Shown piece by piece: positions 1 through 8,203 of a stretch of 64,000 bases of DNA. The position numbers and the translations under genes are program-made. This DNA is from an uncultured Eubacteriales bacterium (GTDB lineage Bacteria; Bacillota; Clostridia; Oscillospirales; Oscillospiraceae): NCBI GenBank assembly GCA_900545495.1, contig UQZJ01000005.1:62001-126000 (forward strand), in the 5' to 3' direction. The notes below the pieces were generated by a model. The model made no database searches. It was not told the origin of the DNA and saw nothing but the letters and a program-made list of their open reading frames with translations. The number at the start of each line of letters is the position of its first letter. Position 1 is the first letter of the stretch.

Positions 1-1
1 C

Positions 2-703
2 ACCCTTCGCGACCTGACGGAGTGGCAGTTCTCCAGCTGCTCGCTGGTGCCGGTGGGCATCACCAAGTACCGGCAGGGTCTTGCCAAGCTGCGCCCCGTC
101 AGCCCCGAGGACGCACGGGACATCATCGCCATCGCCGAGGATTTCGGGCAGGAGAACCTGCGGCGCTTCGGCACACGGCGCTTTTTCTGCGCCGATGAGC
201 TGTACCTCCGGGCGGGGCTGCCCCTGCCGCAGGAGGACTACTACGAGGGCTACCGCCAGCTGGAAAACGGCGTGGGGATGCTGCGCTCGCTGGAGCAGGA
301 TTTCCTCTCCGCCATGCGTCTGGAGGAGCCGGACGCCGCCCCATCCCCCTTCACCATCGCCACCGGCACCGCCGCCGCCCCGTTCCTGCGGGGACTGCTG
401 GAGCAGGCCAAGGCGTACTTCCCCAAGCTGGAGGGGCAGGTCATCGCGGTAGAAAATGATTTCTTCGGTCACACCATCGACGTGGCCGGTCTGCTGACAG
501 GACAGGACCTGTCGGCACAGCTGCAAAGGGTGCCGTCCCTGGGGCGCGTCCTGCTGCCGCTGCATATGCTGCGCCACGGCGAAACGGTGTTTTTGGACGA
601 CTACACCGTGGCGCGTCTGGCGGACGAGCTGGGCTGCCCCGTGCAGATCGTAGGGATCGACGGCGGCGACCTGCTGGACGCCATGCTGGAAAAGGAGGTA
701 TAA
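2..703 (+). CDS. DUF512 family protein, C-terminal part (5' end outside window)
   Basis: The reading frame is open from the first bases of the window, so the gene starts upstream and only its last ~233 codons are visible. The segment TLRDLTEWQF followed by VPVGITKYRQGLAKLRPV matches the end of the radical-SAM-like core and the start of the DUF512 domain as I know this family (often described as FeS-containing/PDZ radical SAM-like proteins next to der). The GTG at 47 would give a shorter protein, but it lies inside the conserved VPVG(I/L)TKYR motif and is not a credible start. The stop is 4 nt before der, which implies one operon with der and plsY. The biochemical function of the family is not established. 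The family assignment is firm; the role is unknown. Confidence 0.85.
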   Translation, partial: TLRDLTEWQFSSCSLVPVGITKYRQGLAKLRPVSPEDARDIIAIAEDFGQENLRRFGTRRFFCADELYLRAGLPLPQEDYYEGYRQLENGVGMLRSLEQDFLSAMRLEEPDAAPSPFTIATGTAAAPFLRGLLEQAKAYFPKLEGQVIAVENDFFGHTIDVAGLLTGQDLSAQLQRVPSLGRVLLPLHMLRHGETVFLDDYTVARLADELGCPVQIVGIDGGDLLDAMLEKEV

Positions 704-707
704 ACTT

Positions 708-2036
708 ATGGCAAAGCCTTTGATCGCCATTGTAGGCCGCCCCAACGTGGGCAAGTCCATGCTGTTCAACAAGCTCATCGGCAAGCGCCTGTCCATCGTG
801 GAGGACACCCCCGGCGTCACCCGCGACCGCATCTACGGCGAGAGCGAGTGGGCGGGACGGAAGTTCCGTCTGGTGGACACCGGCGGTATCGAGCCCAACA
901 CCGACAACCAGATCCTCGCCTTCATGCGGGAACAGGCTCAGATCGCCATCGACAACGCGGACGTCATCATCTTCGTCACGGATATCAAGACCGGCCTCAC
1001 CGCCTCCGATCAGGAGGTGGCCGGTATGCTCCAGCGCAGCCGCAAGCCCATCGTGCTGGCGGTGAACAAAATGGACTCCACCGGCACCATCGACCCGGAT
1101 TTCTACGAGTTCTACAATCTGGGTCTGGGCGACCCCGTGGCTATCTCCGCCGTCCACGGCCACGGCACCGGCGACCTGCTGGACGCCTGCTTCCAGTACC
1201 TGCCGCCGGATGACGGCGTGGAGGAGGACTCCGACGTAGTGCAGGTGGCCATCATCGGAAAGCCCAATGTGGGCAAGTCCAGCCTGACCAATAAAATTCT
1301 GGGCGAGCAGCGGGTCATCGTCAGCAACGTGGCCGGCACTACCCGCGACGCCATCGACAGCTACTTTGAAAATTCCTGCGGCAAGTACAACTTCATCGAC
1401 ACCGCCGGTATGCGGAAAAAGTCCAAGGTGGACGACACCATTGAAAAGTACAGCGTCCTGCGGGCCACCATGGCCATCGAGCGCAGCGACGTGTGCCTCA
1501 TCCTCATCGACGCGCAGGACGGCGTGACGGAGCAGGACACCAAGGTGGCAGGTCTGGCCCACGACGCGGGCAAGGCGTGCATCATCGTGGTGAACAAGTG
1601 GGATCTCGTTGAGAAGGACGGCAAGACCATGGACCGTATGCGGGAGGATATCCGCCGGGATCTGAGCTATATGCCCTACGCCCCCATCCTGTTCATCTCC
1701 GCCCTGACGGGTCAGCGGGTCAACCGCCTGTTCGAGCTGATCAACTATGTCAACGATCAGGCCGCCGTGCGCATCACCACCGGTATGCTCAACAGCGTGC
1801 TGGCGGATGCCCAGACCCGCGTGCAGCCCCCCACGGACAAGGGTCGCCGCCTGAAGATCTACTACATGACGCAGGTGGGCGTCAAGCCCCCCCACTTCGT
1901 GATCTTCTGCAACGACAAGAAGCTGTTCCACTTCTCCTACCAGCGGTATCTGGAGAACCAGATCCGCAGCGTGTTCGGCTTGGAGGGTACGCCCATCCAC
2001 ATTACCATTCGCCAGAAGGGAGAGGATGAGAATTGA
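708..2036 (+). CDS. der: Ribosome biogenesis GTPase Der (EngA)
   Basis: A 442-residue double-GTPase that acts in 50S subunit maturation. Two complete G domains are visible. The first has GRPNVGKS near residue 9, DTGG, and NKMD near 120. The second has GKPNVGKSS near residue 185, DTAGMRKKSKVDD, and NKWD near 297. The C-terminal ~90 residues (ending IHITIRQKGEDEN) fit the KH-like RNA-binding domain. The length equals that of typical Der proteins. The ATG is preceded by GGAGG (in aaaaggaggtataaactt). It begins 4 nt after the DUF512 stop and overlaps plsY by 4 nt, a tight and common Clostridia arrangement. Confidence 0.98.
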   Translation: MAKPLIAIVGRPNVGKSMLFNKLIGKRLSIVEDTPGVTRDRIYGESEWAGRKFRLVDTGGIEPNTDNQILAFMREQAQIAIDNADVIIFVTDIKTGLTASDQEVAGMLQRSRKPIVLAVNKMDSTGTIDPDFYEFYNLGLGDPVAISAVHGHGTGDLLDACFQYLPPDDGVEEDSDVVQVAIIGKPNVGKSSLTNKILGEQRVIVSNVAGTTRDAIDSYFENSCGKYNFIDTAGMRKKSKVDDTIEKYSVLRATMAIERSDVCLILIDAQDGVTEQDTKVAGLAHDAGKACIIVVNKWDLVEKDGKTMDRMREDIRRDLSYMPYAPILFISALTGQRVNRLFELINYVNDQAAVRITTGMLNSVLADAQTRVQPPTDKGRRLKIYYMTQVGVKPPHFVIFCNDKKLFHFSYQRYLENQIRSVFGLEGTPIHITIRQKGEDEN

Positions 2037-2686
2037 ACGGCATTTGGGGCATCTATCTGCTGTCATGGCTCATTTTGCTGCTGCTGGGCTATTTTTTGGG
2101 CTGTCTCAACGGCTCCGTGATGGTCAGCCACTTCGTCATCCGGGACGATGTGCGCCAGCACGGCAGCGGCAACGCCGGACTGACCAACTTCTACCGCACC
2201 TACGGCGCCAAGTACGCGCTGGGCGTGATCCTGTTTGACATGGGCAAGACCGTGGTGGCCTGTCTGCTGGGCGGCGTCATGTTCAACCACCTGTTCGGTG
2301 ACTGGGCGCTGGGCGTCCTGCTGGGCGGCCTTGGCTGCGAGCTGGGCCATATGTTCCCGGTGTTCTTCGGTTTCAAGGGCGGTAAGGGCATCCTGTCCGG
2401 CGGCACGTTGGTGTGGCTGCTGAACTGGCGGGTGGCTCTGATCGCGTGGGGGCTGTTCGCCGCGCTGTGGCTGCTGACGCGATACGTCTCCCTTGGTTCC
2501 GTCTGCGCCGCCGTATCCATGCCCATCAGCACATTTTTCTTCTGCGGTCAGAGCATCCTCTATACGGTGCTGGCCGTTCTGACTGCCGCGCTGGTGGTCT
2601 GGTGCCACCGGGACAACATCCGCCGTCTGCTCAAGGGGCAGGAGCGGAAATTCCACTGGCACACCGGCCCCGACCACGAGAAATAA
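2033..2686 (+). CDS. plsY: Acyl-phosphate:glycerol-3-phosphate acyltransferase PlsY
   Basis: A 217-residue integral membrane enzyme that transfers an acyl group from acyl-phosphate to glycerol-3-phosphate, the first step of phospholipid synthesis in the PlsX/PlsY system. The family motifs are visible: GSGNAGLTN near residue 44 (usually GSGNxGxTN) and GHMFPVFFGFKGGKG near residue 104, between several hydrophobic segments. The start is TTG, overlapping the der stop (TTGA), with AGGGAGAGGA just upstream, so translation is probably coupled to der. The hydrophilic C-terminal tail (RRLLKGQERKFHW) is usual for the family. PlsX is not in the window. Confidence 0.96.
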   Translation: MNGIWGIYLLSWLILLLLGYFLGCLNGSVMVSHFVIRDDVRQHGSGNAGLTNFYRTYGAKYALGVILFDMGKTVVACLLGGVMFNHLFGDWALGVLLGGLGCELGHMFPVFFGFKGGKGILSGGTLVWLLNWRVALIAWGLFAALWLLTRYVSLGSVCAAVSMPISTFFFCGQSILYTVLAVLTAALVVWCHRDNIRRLLKGQERKFHWHTGPDHEK

Positions 2687-2716
2687 TATCCAACGACAGA
2701 AAGGAAACTTCGACCT

Positions 2717-3631
2717 ATGAAACACAATCAGATGCGGCAGGTGGTCTTCCCCATTCTGGCCGCGTTCATCTGGGGTACTGCCTTCGTGGCGCAGGATATG
2801 TGCGCCGACGCTATCGGCGCCTTTACCTTCAACGCCACCCGCTATTCCATCGCCGTGCTGGCGCTGCTGGTGGTCATTCTGATCCGTGACGGGGTGAAAA
2901 AGGACAAGCCCGTTCTCTCCACCGAGGAAAAGAAGGCCGCCAACCGCCAGTTGTGGATCGGCGGTCTGTGCTGCGGTGCAGCGCTGGCCATCGCCTCCAA
3001 CTTCCAGCAGGCCGGTCTGGTGGCCGGTACCGACGCCGGTAAGGCAGGCTTCATCACGGCGCTGTATGTGGTGCTGGTACCCGTGTTCGGTCTGTTCTTC
3101 AAGCGTAAGGTGAGCGTCCCCACATGGATCGCCGTGGTACTGTCCGTGGCGGCGCTGTACCTGCTGTGCATCAAGGGCGACTTCTCTCTGGCACCCGGCG
3201 ACCTGCTGCTGCTGGTGTGCGCCCTGTGCTTCGCCGTCCACATTCTGGTCATCGACCACTTCACCGCCTACTGTGACGGTGTGAAGCTCAGCTGCCTGCA
3301 ATTCCTGTTCGCCGCCATCATTTCCGCGGTCTGTATGTTCATCTTCGAACCGCTGGATATGCCCGCCATCCTCAGCTGCGCCCTGCCCCTGCTGTATGTG
3401 GGCATCTTCTCCTGCGGCGTAGGCTACACCCTGCAAATTCTGGCGCAGAAGGACTCCAACCCCACCGTGGTCACCATCCTGCTCAGTCTGGAGAGCGTGT
3501 TCGCCGTCATCGCCGGCGCCATCATCCTCAAGCAGCAGATGAGCGTCCGGGAGTACATCGGCTGCGTCGTCATGTTCGCCGCCGTGGTTCTGGCGCAGAT
3601 CCAGTTCCCCGAGAAGAAGAAAGCGGCGTAA
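2717..3631 (+). CDS. EamA/DMT-family transporter
   Basis: A 304-residue, very hydrophobic protein with about ten transmembrane segments arranged as two EamA repeats. The first opens with FPILAAFIWGTAFVAQD; the second begins with LLLVCALCFAVHILVIDHF after residue ~165. This is the drug/metabolite transporter superfamily; the substrate cannot be read from sequence. The C-terminus is basic (PEKKKAA), as expected for a cytoplasmic end. The gene follows plsY by 30 nt with AGAAAGGAAACT as a plausible ribosome binding site, so it probably shares the der-plsY transcript. It is followed at once by a strong terminator. Functional linkage to phospholipid synthesis is not implied. Confidence 0.9.
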   Translation: MKHNQMRQVVFPILAAFIWGTAFVAQDMCADAIGAFTFNATRYSIAVLALLVVILIRDGVKKDKPVLSTEEKKAANRQLWIGGLCCGAALAIASNFQQAGLVAGTDAGKAGFITALYVVLVPVFGLFFKRKVSVPTWIAVVLSVAALYLLCIKGDFSLAPGDLLLLVCALCFAVHILVIDHFTAYCDGVKLSCLQFLFAAIISAVCMFIFEPLDMPAILSCALPLLYVGIFSCGVGYTLQILAQKDSNPTVVTILLSLESVFAVIAGAIILKQQMSVREYIGCVVMFAAVVLAQIQFPEKKKAA

Positions 3632-3645
3632 CGTTTCATACATAT

Positions 3646-3675
3646 AAAAAATCGCCCCGGTGGGGCGATTTTTTT
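3646..3675. terminator. Bidirectional intrinsic terminator
   Basis: The stem ATCGCCCC/GGGGCGAT has a 3-nt loop and is flanked by A-run and T-run on the two sides. It ends the DUF512-der-plsY-EamA transcript on the plus strand and the broken small gene at 3674-3853 on the minus strand, whose stop codon sits in the flank. Confidence 0.9.
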
Positions 3676-3853
3676 ATATCTCCTCTGTTTCCGCTTCACC
3701 GAGCGTCGTATCTATGTACAACTCCTCCGCTTGCAGCAGCGCCGCTTGCAGCCTGCTCCGGCAGCTTCATGCCAACGGGATATTCTCCAGCTCGTCTATG
3801 GCGGCGCTCACCGCCGCACACAGCATCGCGTACATTTTTCGATACTCTGTCAT
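3674..3853 (-). pseudogene. Small hypothetical protein gene interrupted by an in-frame TGA
   Basis: Reading the minus strand from ATG at 3853 gives MTEYRKMYAMLCAAVSAA and on to codon 28. A TGA then occurs at 3769-3767, after which the same frame continues for 30 sense codons (RLQAALLQAEELYIDTTLGE, ending EEI) to TAA at 3676-3674. The two halves together look like the ~60-residue acidic proteins starting MTEYxKMY that I know from Clostridia, ending in a conserved LQAAxxxAEELYI-type helix. A good ribosome binding site (GGGAGGGGAAGA, 7 nt spacing), a consensus-like promoter and a terminator at the stop all support a real gene. It is either a recent nonsense mutation or a 28-residue product. No function is known. 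It was not on a list of long ORFs because each half is short. Confidence 0.6.
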
Positions 3854-3871
3854 ATTCTTCCCCTCCCATGG

Positions 3872-3892
3872 ACTATACATAGCCTATATAGT
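3872..3892. promoter_or_regulatory. Candidate operator of the XRE regulator
   Basis: ACTATA (3872-3877) and TATAGT (3887-3892) form a perfect 6-bp inverted repeat with a 9-nt spacer. It overlaps the -10 box of the divergent small gene. Its position between the two divergent genes suggests autoregulation by the HTH protein at 3957; this is inference only. Confidence 0.4.
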
Positions 3893-3916
3893 AGCACGCA
3901 TAGCCCATATTGGCAA
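3888..3916 (-). promoter_or_regulatory. Sigma-A promoter of the broken small gene
   Basis: On the minus strand, TTGCCA (3916-3911) is followed after 17 nt by TACTAT (3893-3888), about 35 nt upstream of the ATG at 3853. Two copies of TAT-R-GGCTATG lie in this stretch about two helical turns apart, which would suit a dimeric repressor. Confidence 0.6.
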
Positions 3917-3956
3917 CGCTTTTCGGCTATCCTGAGAAAAAACGCAGGAGGCCGCT

Positions 3957-4199
3957 ATGAATACGACAGACGCTGTAAGAGATCGCATCCTCCGCCTCTG
4001 TGAGGAACGCGGCATGAGCATCAACAGGCTGGCAACGGTCAGCGCCCTGCCGCCGTCCAGCATCAAGAATATCCTCTACGGGAAAAGTCGGAATCCCAAG
4101 CTGCTGACCATCAAGCTGCTGTGCGATGGTCTCGGCATCACACTGGGCGAATTTTTCTCCACGCCGGAATTTGACACGTTGGAGCAGGAGATACAGTAA
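3957..4199 (+). CDS. Small XRE-family helix-turn-helix regulator
   Basis: An 80-residue protein that is almost entirely an HTH domain. The recognition region is MSINRLATVSALPPSSIKNI (residues ~19-38) followed by GKSRNPKLLTIKLLCDGLGI, the typical helix 4/5 of Cro/C1-like proteins, with a short acidic tail (DTLEQEIQ). The ATG is preceded by CAGGAGG with 6-7 nt spacing. It is divergent from the broken MTEY gene; the shared intergenic region has inverted and direct repeats that are probable binding sites. The target genes are unknown. It ends at a strong terminator shared with polC. Confidence 0.88.
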   Translation: MNTTDAVRDRILRLCEERGMSINRLATVSALPPSSIKNILYGKSRNPKLLTIKLLCDGLGITLGEFFSTPEFDTLEQEIQ

Positions 4200-4201
4200 C
4201 C

Positions 4202-4241
4202 AAAAACCACCCGTGCGCTTGAAGCGCACGGGTGGTTTTTT
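4202..4241. terminator. Bidirectional terminator between XRE gene and polC
   Basis: A perfect stem (ACCACCCGTGCGCTT pairing with AAGCGCACGGGTGGT) with A-run and T-run flanks serves the XRE gene on plus and the pyrH-to-polC operon on minus. Confidence 0.92.
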
Positions 4242-4246
4242 CACGC

Positions 4247-7200
4247 TCAGAACAGGCTCACCTGACTGGTATCCGCCATGCCGGCGAAGGCGCCCAGCGC
4301 CTTGAGCTGCTCGATGTGGGTCTTACTCAGCTTGCTGCAGGTGTTGGCGAACTCCTCCACGGAGATGAAGGTCTTCCCCTTTCGCTTCTCCACCGTGTCC
4401 AGCGCCGCCGTCTCGCCCAGTCCGCGGACGGTGACGAAGGGGGGCAGCAGCCCGTTTTCGGTGATCTTAAAGCGGGTGGCGTCAGACTTGTAGATGTCGA
4501 TGGTGTCGAAGTGGAAGCCCCGCAGGTAGAACTCATAGCACACCTCCAGTGTGACCATCAGGTTCTGTTCCACATCGGTGGCATCCTTGTTGTTCTCGAT
4601 CTCCTTGATCTTCTGCTTCACCGCGTCCAGTCCGGCACAGCAATACTCTGCGTCAAAGGCCTTGGCGCGGATGGAGAAGAACGTGGCGTAGAACGCCAAC
4701 GGCTCGTGGACCTTGAACCACGCGATACGGAACGCCATCATCACATATGCCACGGCGTGGGCCTTGGGGAACAGATAGCCGATCTTGGCCAGCGACCCGA
4801 TGTACCAATCCGGTACCTCGTGATCCCGCATGGCCTCCTCCCAGCCCTCCTGAAAGCCGCCCTTTTTGACCTTGCCCTTACGGACGGCCTCCATGATCTT
4901 GAAGGACATCTTGGGATCAAGCCCCATGGAAATGAGGTACAGCATAATATCGTCGCGGCAGCCCACCGTCTGCAGAACGGAGGCGGTACCGCTGACGATC
5001 AGCTCACGGGCGTTGCCCAGCCACACGTCCGTACCGTGGGAGAAGCCGGACAGGCGCACCAGCGTATTGAAATCCTTGGGCATGGTGTCCATCAGCATGC
5101 CGCGGGTAAAGCGGGTGTTGAACTCCGGGATGGCCACGGCGCCGGTGGGGCCTAAGATCTCATCGTTCTCAAAGCCCAGCACCTTGGAGGATGTAAAGAT
5201 GCTCATGGTATCCGGGTCGTCCAGTGGGATGGCCCGGGCGTTGACGCCGGTGAGATCCTCCAGCATTTTGATCATGGTGGGGTCATCGTGTCCCAGCATA
5301 TCCAGCTTCAGCAGGTTATCCTCCATGCAGTGGTATTCAAAATGGGTGGTGATGGTGTCGCTGCCCGCGTCGTCGGCGGGGTGCTGCACGGCGGTGAAAT
5401 CCTCCACATCCATGTCGTCCGGCACTACCACCAGACCGCCGGGGTGCTGTCCCGTGGTGCGGCGCACACCCACGCAGCCCTGGGTCAGCCGATCCATCTC
5501 GGCGTTGGACGCCGTCTGCCCCCGCTCCTCCAAATACTTCTTCACCATGCCGAAGGCGGTCTTTTCCGCCAGCGTGCCGATGGTTCCGGCGCGGAACACC
5601 TGGGTCTTGCCGAACATCTCAATGGCGTGCTGGTGGGCGCGTGCCTGATACTCGCCGGAGAAGTTCAGGTCGATATCCGGCACCTTGCCGCCGCCGTAGC
5701 CGAGGAACGTTTCAAAGGGGATGTCAAAGCCGTCCTTGACATACTTCTCCCCGCAGACGGGACACACCTTGTCCGGCATATCCGCGCCGCAGCCGTAGCT
5801 GCCGTCGGTGATGAACTCCGTGTTCTTGCACTTGGGGCAGCGGTAGTGGGGCGGCAGGGAGTTCACCTCCGTGATGCCCGACATATACGCCACCAGACTG
5901 GAGCCGACGGAGCCTCGCGAGCCGACCAGATAGCCGTTTTCCAGACTGCGCTGCACCAGCTTCTGGGCGGACATATACACCACATCGTACTTACCCAGAA
6001 TACTTTTCAGCTCCACATCCAGCCGGTCGATGATGAGCTGGGGCGGCTGGTCGCCGTACAGGGCGTGGCACTTGTCCCACACCATGTCGTGCAGCTCCTG
6101 CTCGGAGTTTTCCAGCCGGGGCGGGAACAGCTGTCCCGGCGGCAGCAGCTCGATCTCCTCGATGCGGTCGGCGATGCGCCGCGGATCGTCAATGACCACC
6201 TTATGCGCCGTCTCCTCCCCCAGATAGGCAAATTCCGCCAGCATCTCGTCGGTGGTCTTGAAATAGATGGGCAGCGGTGCGTCGGCATCGGGGAACTTCT
6301 GACTGGCCAGAAGAATGTGGCGGTAGATCTCGTCCTCCGGCTCCTGAAAGTGTACGTCGCCGGTGGCGCAGACGGGCTTTCCCAGCTCCTCACCCAGCCG
6401 GACGATGGTGCGGTTGAACTCCCGCAGTTCCTCCTCCGACTGGACATCGCCGTTGCGCAGCATGAACATATTGTTGCAGATGGGCTGGATCTCCAGATAG
6501 TCGTAGAACGAGGCGATGCGCTTCAGCTCCGCCCAGTCCTTGTGGTCTGCCACAGCCCGGAACAGCTCGCCCGCCTCGCAGGCCGAGCCGATGATAAGCC
6601 CCTCCCGGTGGCGCACCAGCTCCGTCTTGGGGATGGTGGGCTTGCGGTGGAAATACTTGAGGTTACTGGCGGAGATCAGCTGGTACAGGTTTTTCAGACC
6701 CAGCTTGTTCTTTGCCAGAATGATGATATGCTTGGGGCGGCGCTTGGTCTTGTTGCCGCCGGGACGCAGCTTCAGCATCTCGCCGTTGATCTCCTGCAGG
6801 TGGGAGATGCCCAGCTCCTTCTCCATTTTCTCAAAAAACGGGATGAGCATATACCCCACCATGGCCGCGTCGTCGGAGGCGCGGTGGTGGTTGAAGGCGG
6901 GCAGATCCAGATGCTCCGCCACAATGTCCAGCTTGTACTTGCCCAGCTCCGGCAGCAGGTTCTGCGCCAGGATCAGGGAGTCCACATAGGTAGGGTCGAA
7001 GTCCAGCCCCACCCTGCGGCAGCCCGCCCGGATGAAGCTGATGTCAAATTCTGCGTTGTGCGCCGCCAGCGGGCGGCCGTTCACAAATTGCAGGAATGCC
7101 GTCAGCGCCTCCTTCAGCTGGGGCGCGTCCGCCAGCATGGCGTCGGTGATACCGGTCAGGCCGATGATCTCCGGCGTCAGGCGGCGATTGGGATTCACGA

Positions 7201-8194
7201 AGGTCTGGAACCGCTCGGTGATCTCGCCGTTTTTCAGCACCACCGCGCCGATCTCCGTGATGGCCTCCCGCTCCACCTTCAGGCCGGTGGTCTCGATATC
7301 GAAGCACACGATCTCATCGGCAAACGATTGATCCTGCGGCCCGTGGACAGCGATGCGGTCATCCAGGTTATTGACGAAATACCCCTCCACGCCGTAGAGG
7401 ATCTTGATCTTCCCCTTCTTGCCCGCGTCCCGCGCCTTGGGAAACGCCTGCACCGTGCCGTGGTCAGTGACGGCGATGGCGGGATGTCCCCACGCCGCCG
7501 CCTGTGCCACTACCTTGCCCACGTCGGTAAGGGCGTCCATGGTGCTCATCTGGGTATGGAGATGCAGCTCCACACGCTTCTCCGGCGCGGTGTCCTTCCG
7601 CCCGGTGTGGAAGGCGCGCATGATGCTCACCGGCTGGAGCTGCACATCCTTGCCGTCGAAGGTCAGCGTCGGCTTGCCCTGCACCCGCAGCCACATACCG
7701 TCGCGGACGGCGTCACCCAGCACCTTGGCCTCCTTCTCGTCCATGTATTTCCGCACGGCCACAGAGCCGTGCTCGTCGGTCATGTTGAAATTCAAGCACC
7801 ACTGACCGGGCCGCCGTGTCTCATAGCACTCCATGCCGAAGACGCGGCCCTCCACCACCGCCATGCCCATCTTCAGATTCAGCTCCGATACCGGGATGAC
7901 CCTGCCCTTGATCTCCTTGCCGTACAGCAGGTCGCTGCCGCTCTTGCCGGCAGCCGCCGGCTGGGAGAAGTGCAGCTGCACCCGCCGCAGGTCGTACTGC
8001 TCCGCCAGCATATGCTCCAGCGACTTCACCGCCGCGTCCGGCACCGCCTCGCCGCTGGTGGCCTGCACCTCGATGGTACGGGCTTCCCGATCCAGCACAG
8101 CGCCGGTCACATAGGCGTCATGCAGCAGCAGGCGCAGCTGACGCGGTGCCTGAAAGCTCTCAAATAATGTAAAAAACGGTAATTTTTCCGCCAT
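4247..8194 (-). CDS. polC: DNA polymerase III subunit alpha, Gram-positive type PolC
   Basis: A 1315-residue replicative polymerase with its own proofreading exonuclease. Domains in order: a short N-terminal region; an OB fold around residues 95-185; a PHP domain starting ELHLHTQMSTMDAL near 205; an inserted DEDDh exonuclease with CFDIETTGL near 296, HNAEFDISF and HHRASDDAAM; zinc-ribbon cysteines CPKC...CGADMPDKVCPVCG near 785-815; and the palm motif GKVPDIDLNFSGEYQ near 830. Typical PolC has ~1430-1450 residues. The deficit is N-terminal, so the second N-terminal subdomain appears shortened or missing. The start ATG lies 9 nt after the ispG stop with AAGGTGAGAG as ribosome binding site. It is the last gene of the pyrH-polC cluster. 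The alternative DnaE type is excluded by the inserted exonuclease. Confidence 0.98.
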   Translation of the reverse strand: MAEKLPFFTLFESFQAPRQLRLLLHDAYVTGAVLDREARTIEVQATSGEAVPDAAVKSLEHMLAEQYDLRRVQLHFSQPAAAGKSGSDLLYGKEIKGRVIPVSELNLKMGMAVVEGRVFGMECYETRRPGQWCLNFNMTDEHGSVAVRKYMDEKEAKVLGDAVRDGMWLRVQGKPTLTFDGKDVQLQPVSIMRAFHTGRKDTAPEKRVELHLHTQMSTMDALTDVGKVVAQAAAWGHPAIAVTDHGTVQAFPKARDAGKKGKIKILYGVEGYFVNNLDDRIAVHGPQDQSFADEIVCFDIETTGLKVEREAITEIGAVVLKNGEITERFQTFVNPNRRLTPEIIGLTGITDAMLADAPQLKEALTAFLQFVNGRPLAAHNAEFDISFIRAGCRRVGLDFDPTYVDSLILAQNLLPELGKYKLDIVAEHLDLPAFNHHRASDDAAMVGYMLIPFFEKMEKELGISHLQEINGEMLKLRPGGNKTKRRPKHIIILAKNKLGLKNLYQLISASNLKYFHRKPTIPKTELVRHREGLIIGSACEAGELFRAVADHKDWAELKRIASFYDYLEIQPICNNMFMLRNGDVQSEEELREFNRTIVRLGEELGKPVCATGDVHFQEPEDEIYRHILLASQKFPDADAPLPIYFKTTDEMLAEFAYLGEETAHKVVIDDPRRIADRIEEIELLPPGQLFPPRLENSEQELHDMVWDKCHALYGDQPPQLIIDRLDVELKSILGKYDVVYMSAQKLVQRSLENGYLVGSRGSVGSSLVAYMSGITEVNSLPPHYRCPKCKNTEFITDGSYGCGADMPDKVCPVCGEKYVKDGFDIPFETFLGYGGGKVPDIDLNFSGEYQARAHQHAIEMFGKTQVFRAGTIGTLAEKTAFGMVKKYLEERGQTASNAEMDRLTQGCVGVRRTTGQHPGGLVVVPDDMDVEDFTAVQHPADDAGSDTITTHFEYHCMEDNLLKLDMLGHDDPTMIKMLEDLTGVNARAIPLDDPDTMSIFTSSKVLGFENDEILGPTGAVAIPEFNTRFTRGMLMDTMPKDFNTLVRLSGFSHGTDVWLGNARELIVSGTASVLQTVGCRDDIMLYLISMGLDPKMSFKIMEAVRKGKVKKGGFQEGWEEAMRDHEVPDWYIGSLAKIGYLFPKAHAVAYVMMAFRIAWFKVHEPLAFYATFFSIRAKAFDAEYCCAGLDAVKQKIKEIENNKDATDVEQNLMVTLEVCYEFYLRGFHFDTIDIYKSDATRFKITENGLLPPFVTVRGLGETAALDTVEKRKGKTFISVEEFANTCSKLSKTHIEQLKALGAFAGMADTSQVSLF

Positions 8195-8203
8195 TCTCTC
8201 ACC

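Noticed and set aside
441..2066. A 541-codon open frame on minus, opposite der
   Set aside because: Shadow of der; the real gene has two full GTPase domains.
3767..3769. The TGA in the small gene as a selenocysteine codon
   Set aside because: No SECIS-like hairpin is evident downstream, and the surrounding sequence does not resemble any redox selenoprotein motif.
5288..8167. A 959-codon open frame on plus, opposite polC
   Set aside because: It is exactly antisense to polC, has a His/Gln/Leu-rich composition typical of reversed GC-rich codons, no ribosome binding site and no recognisable domain.
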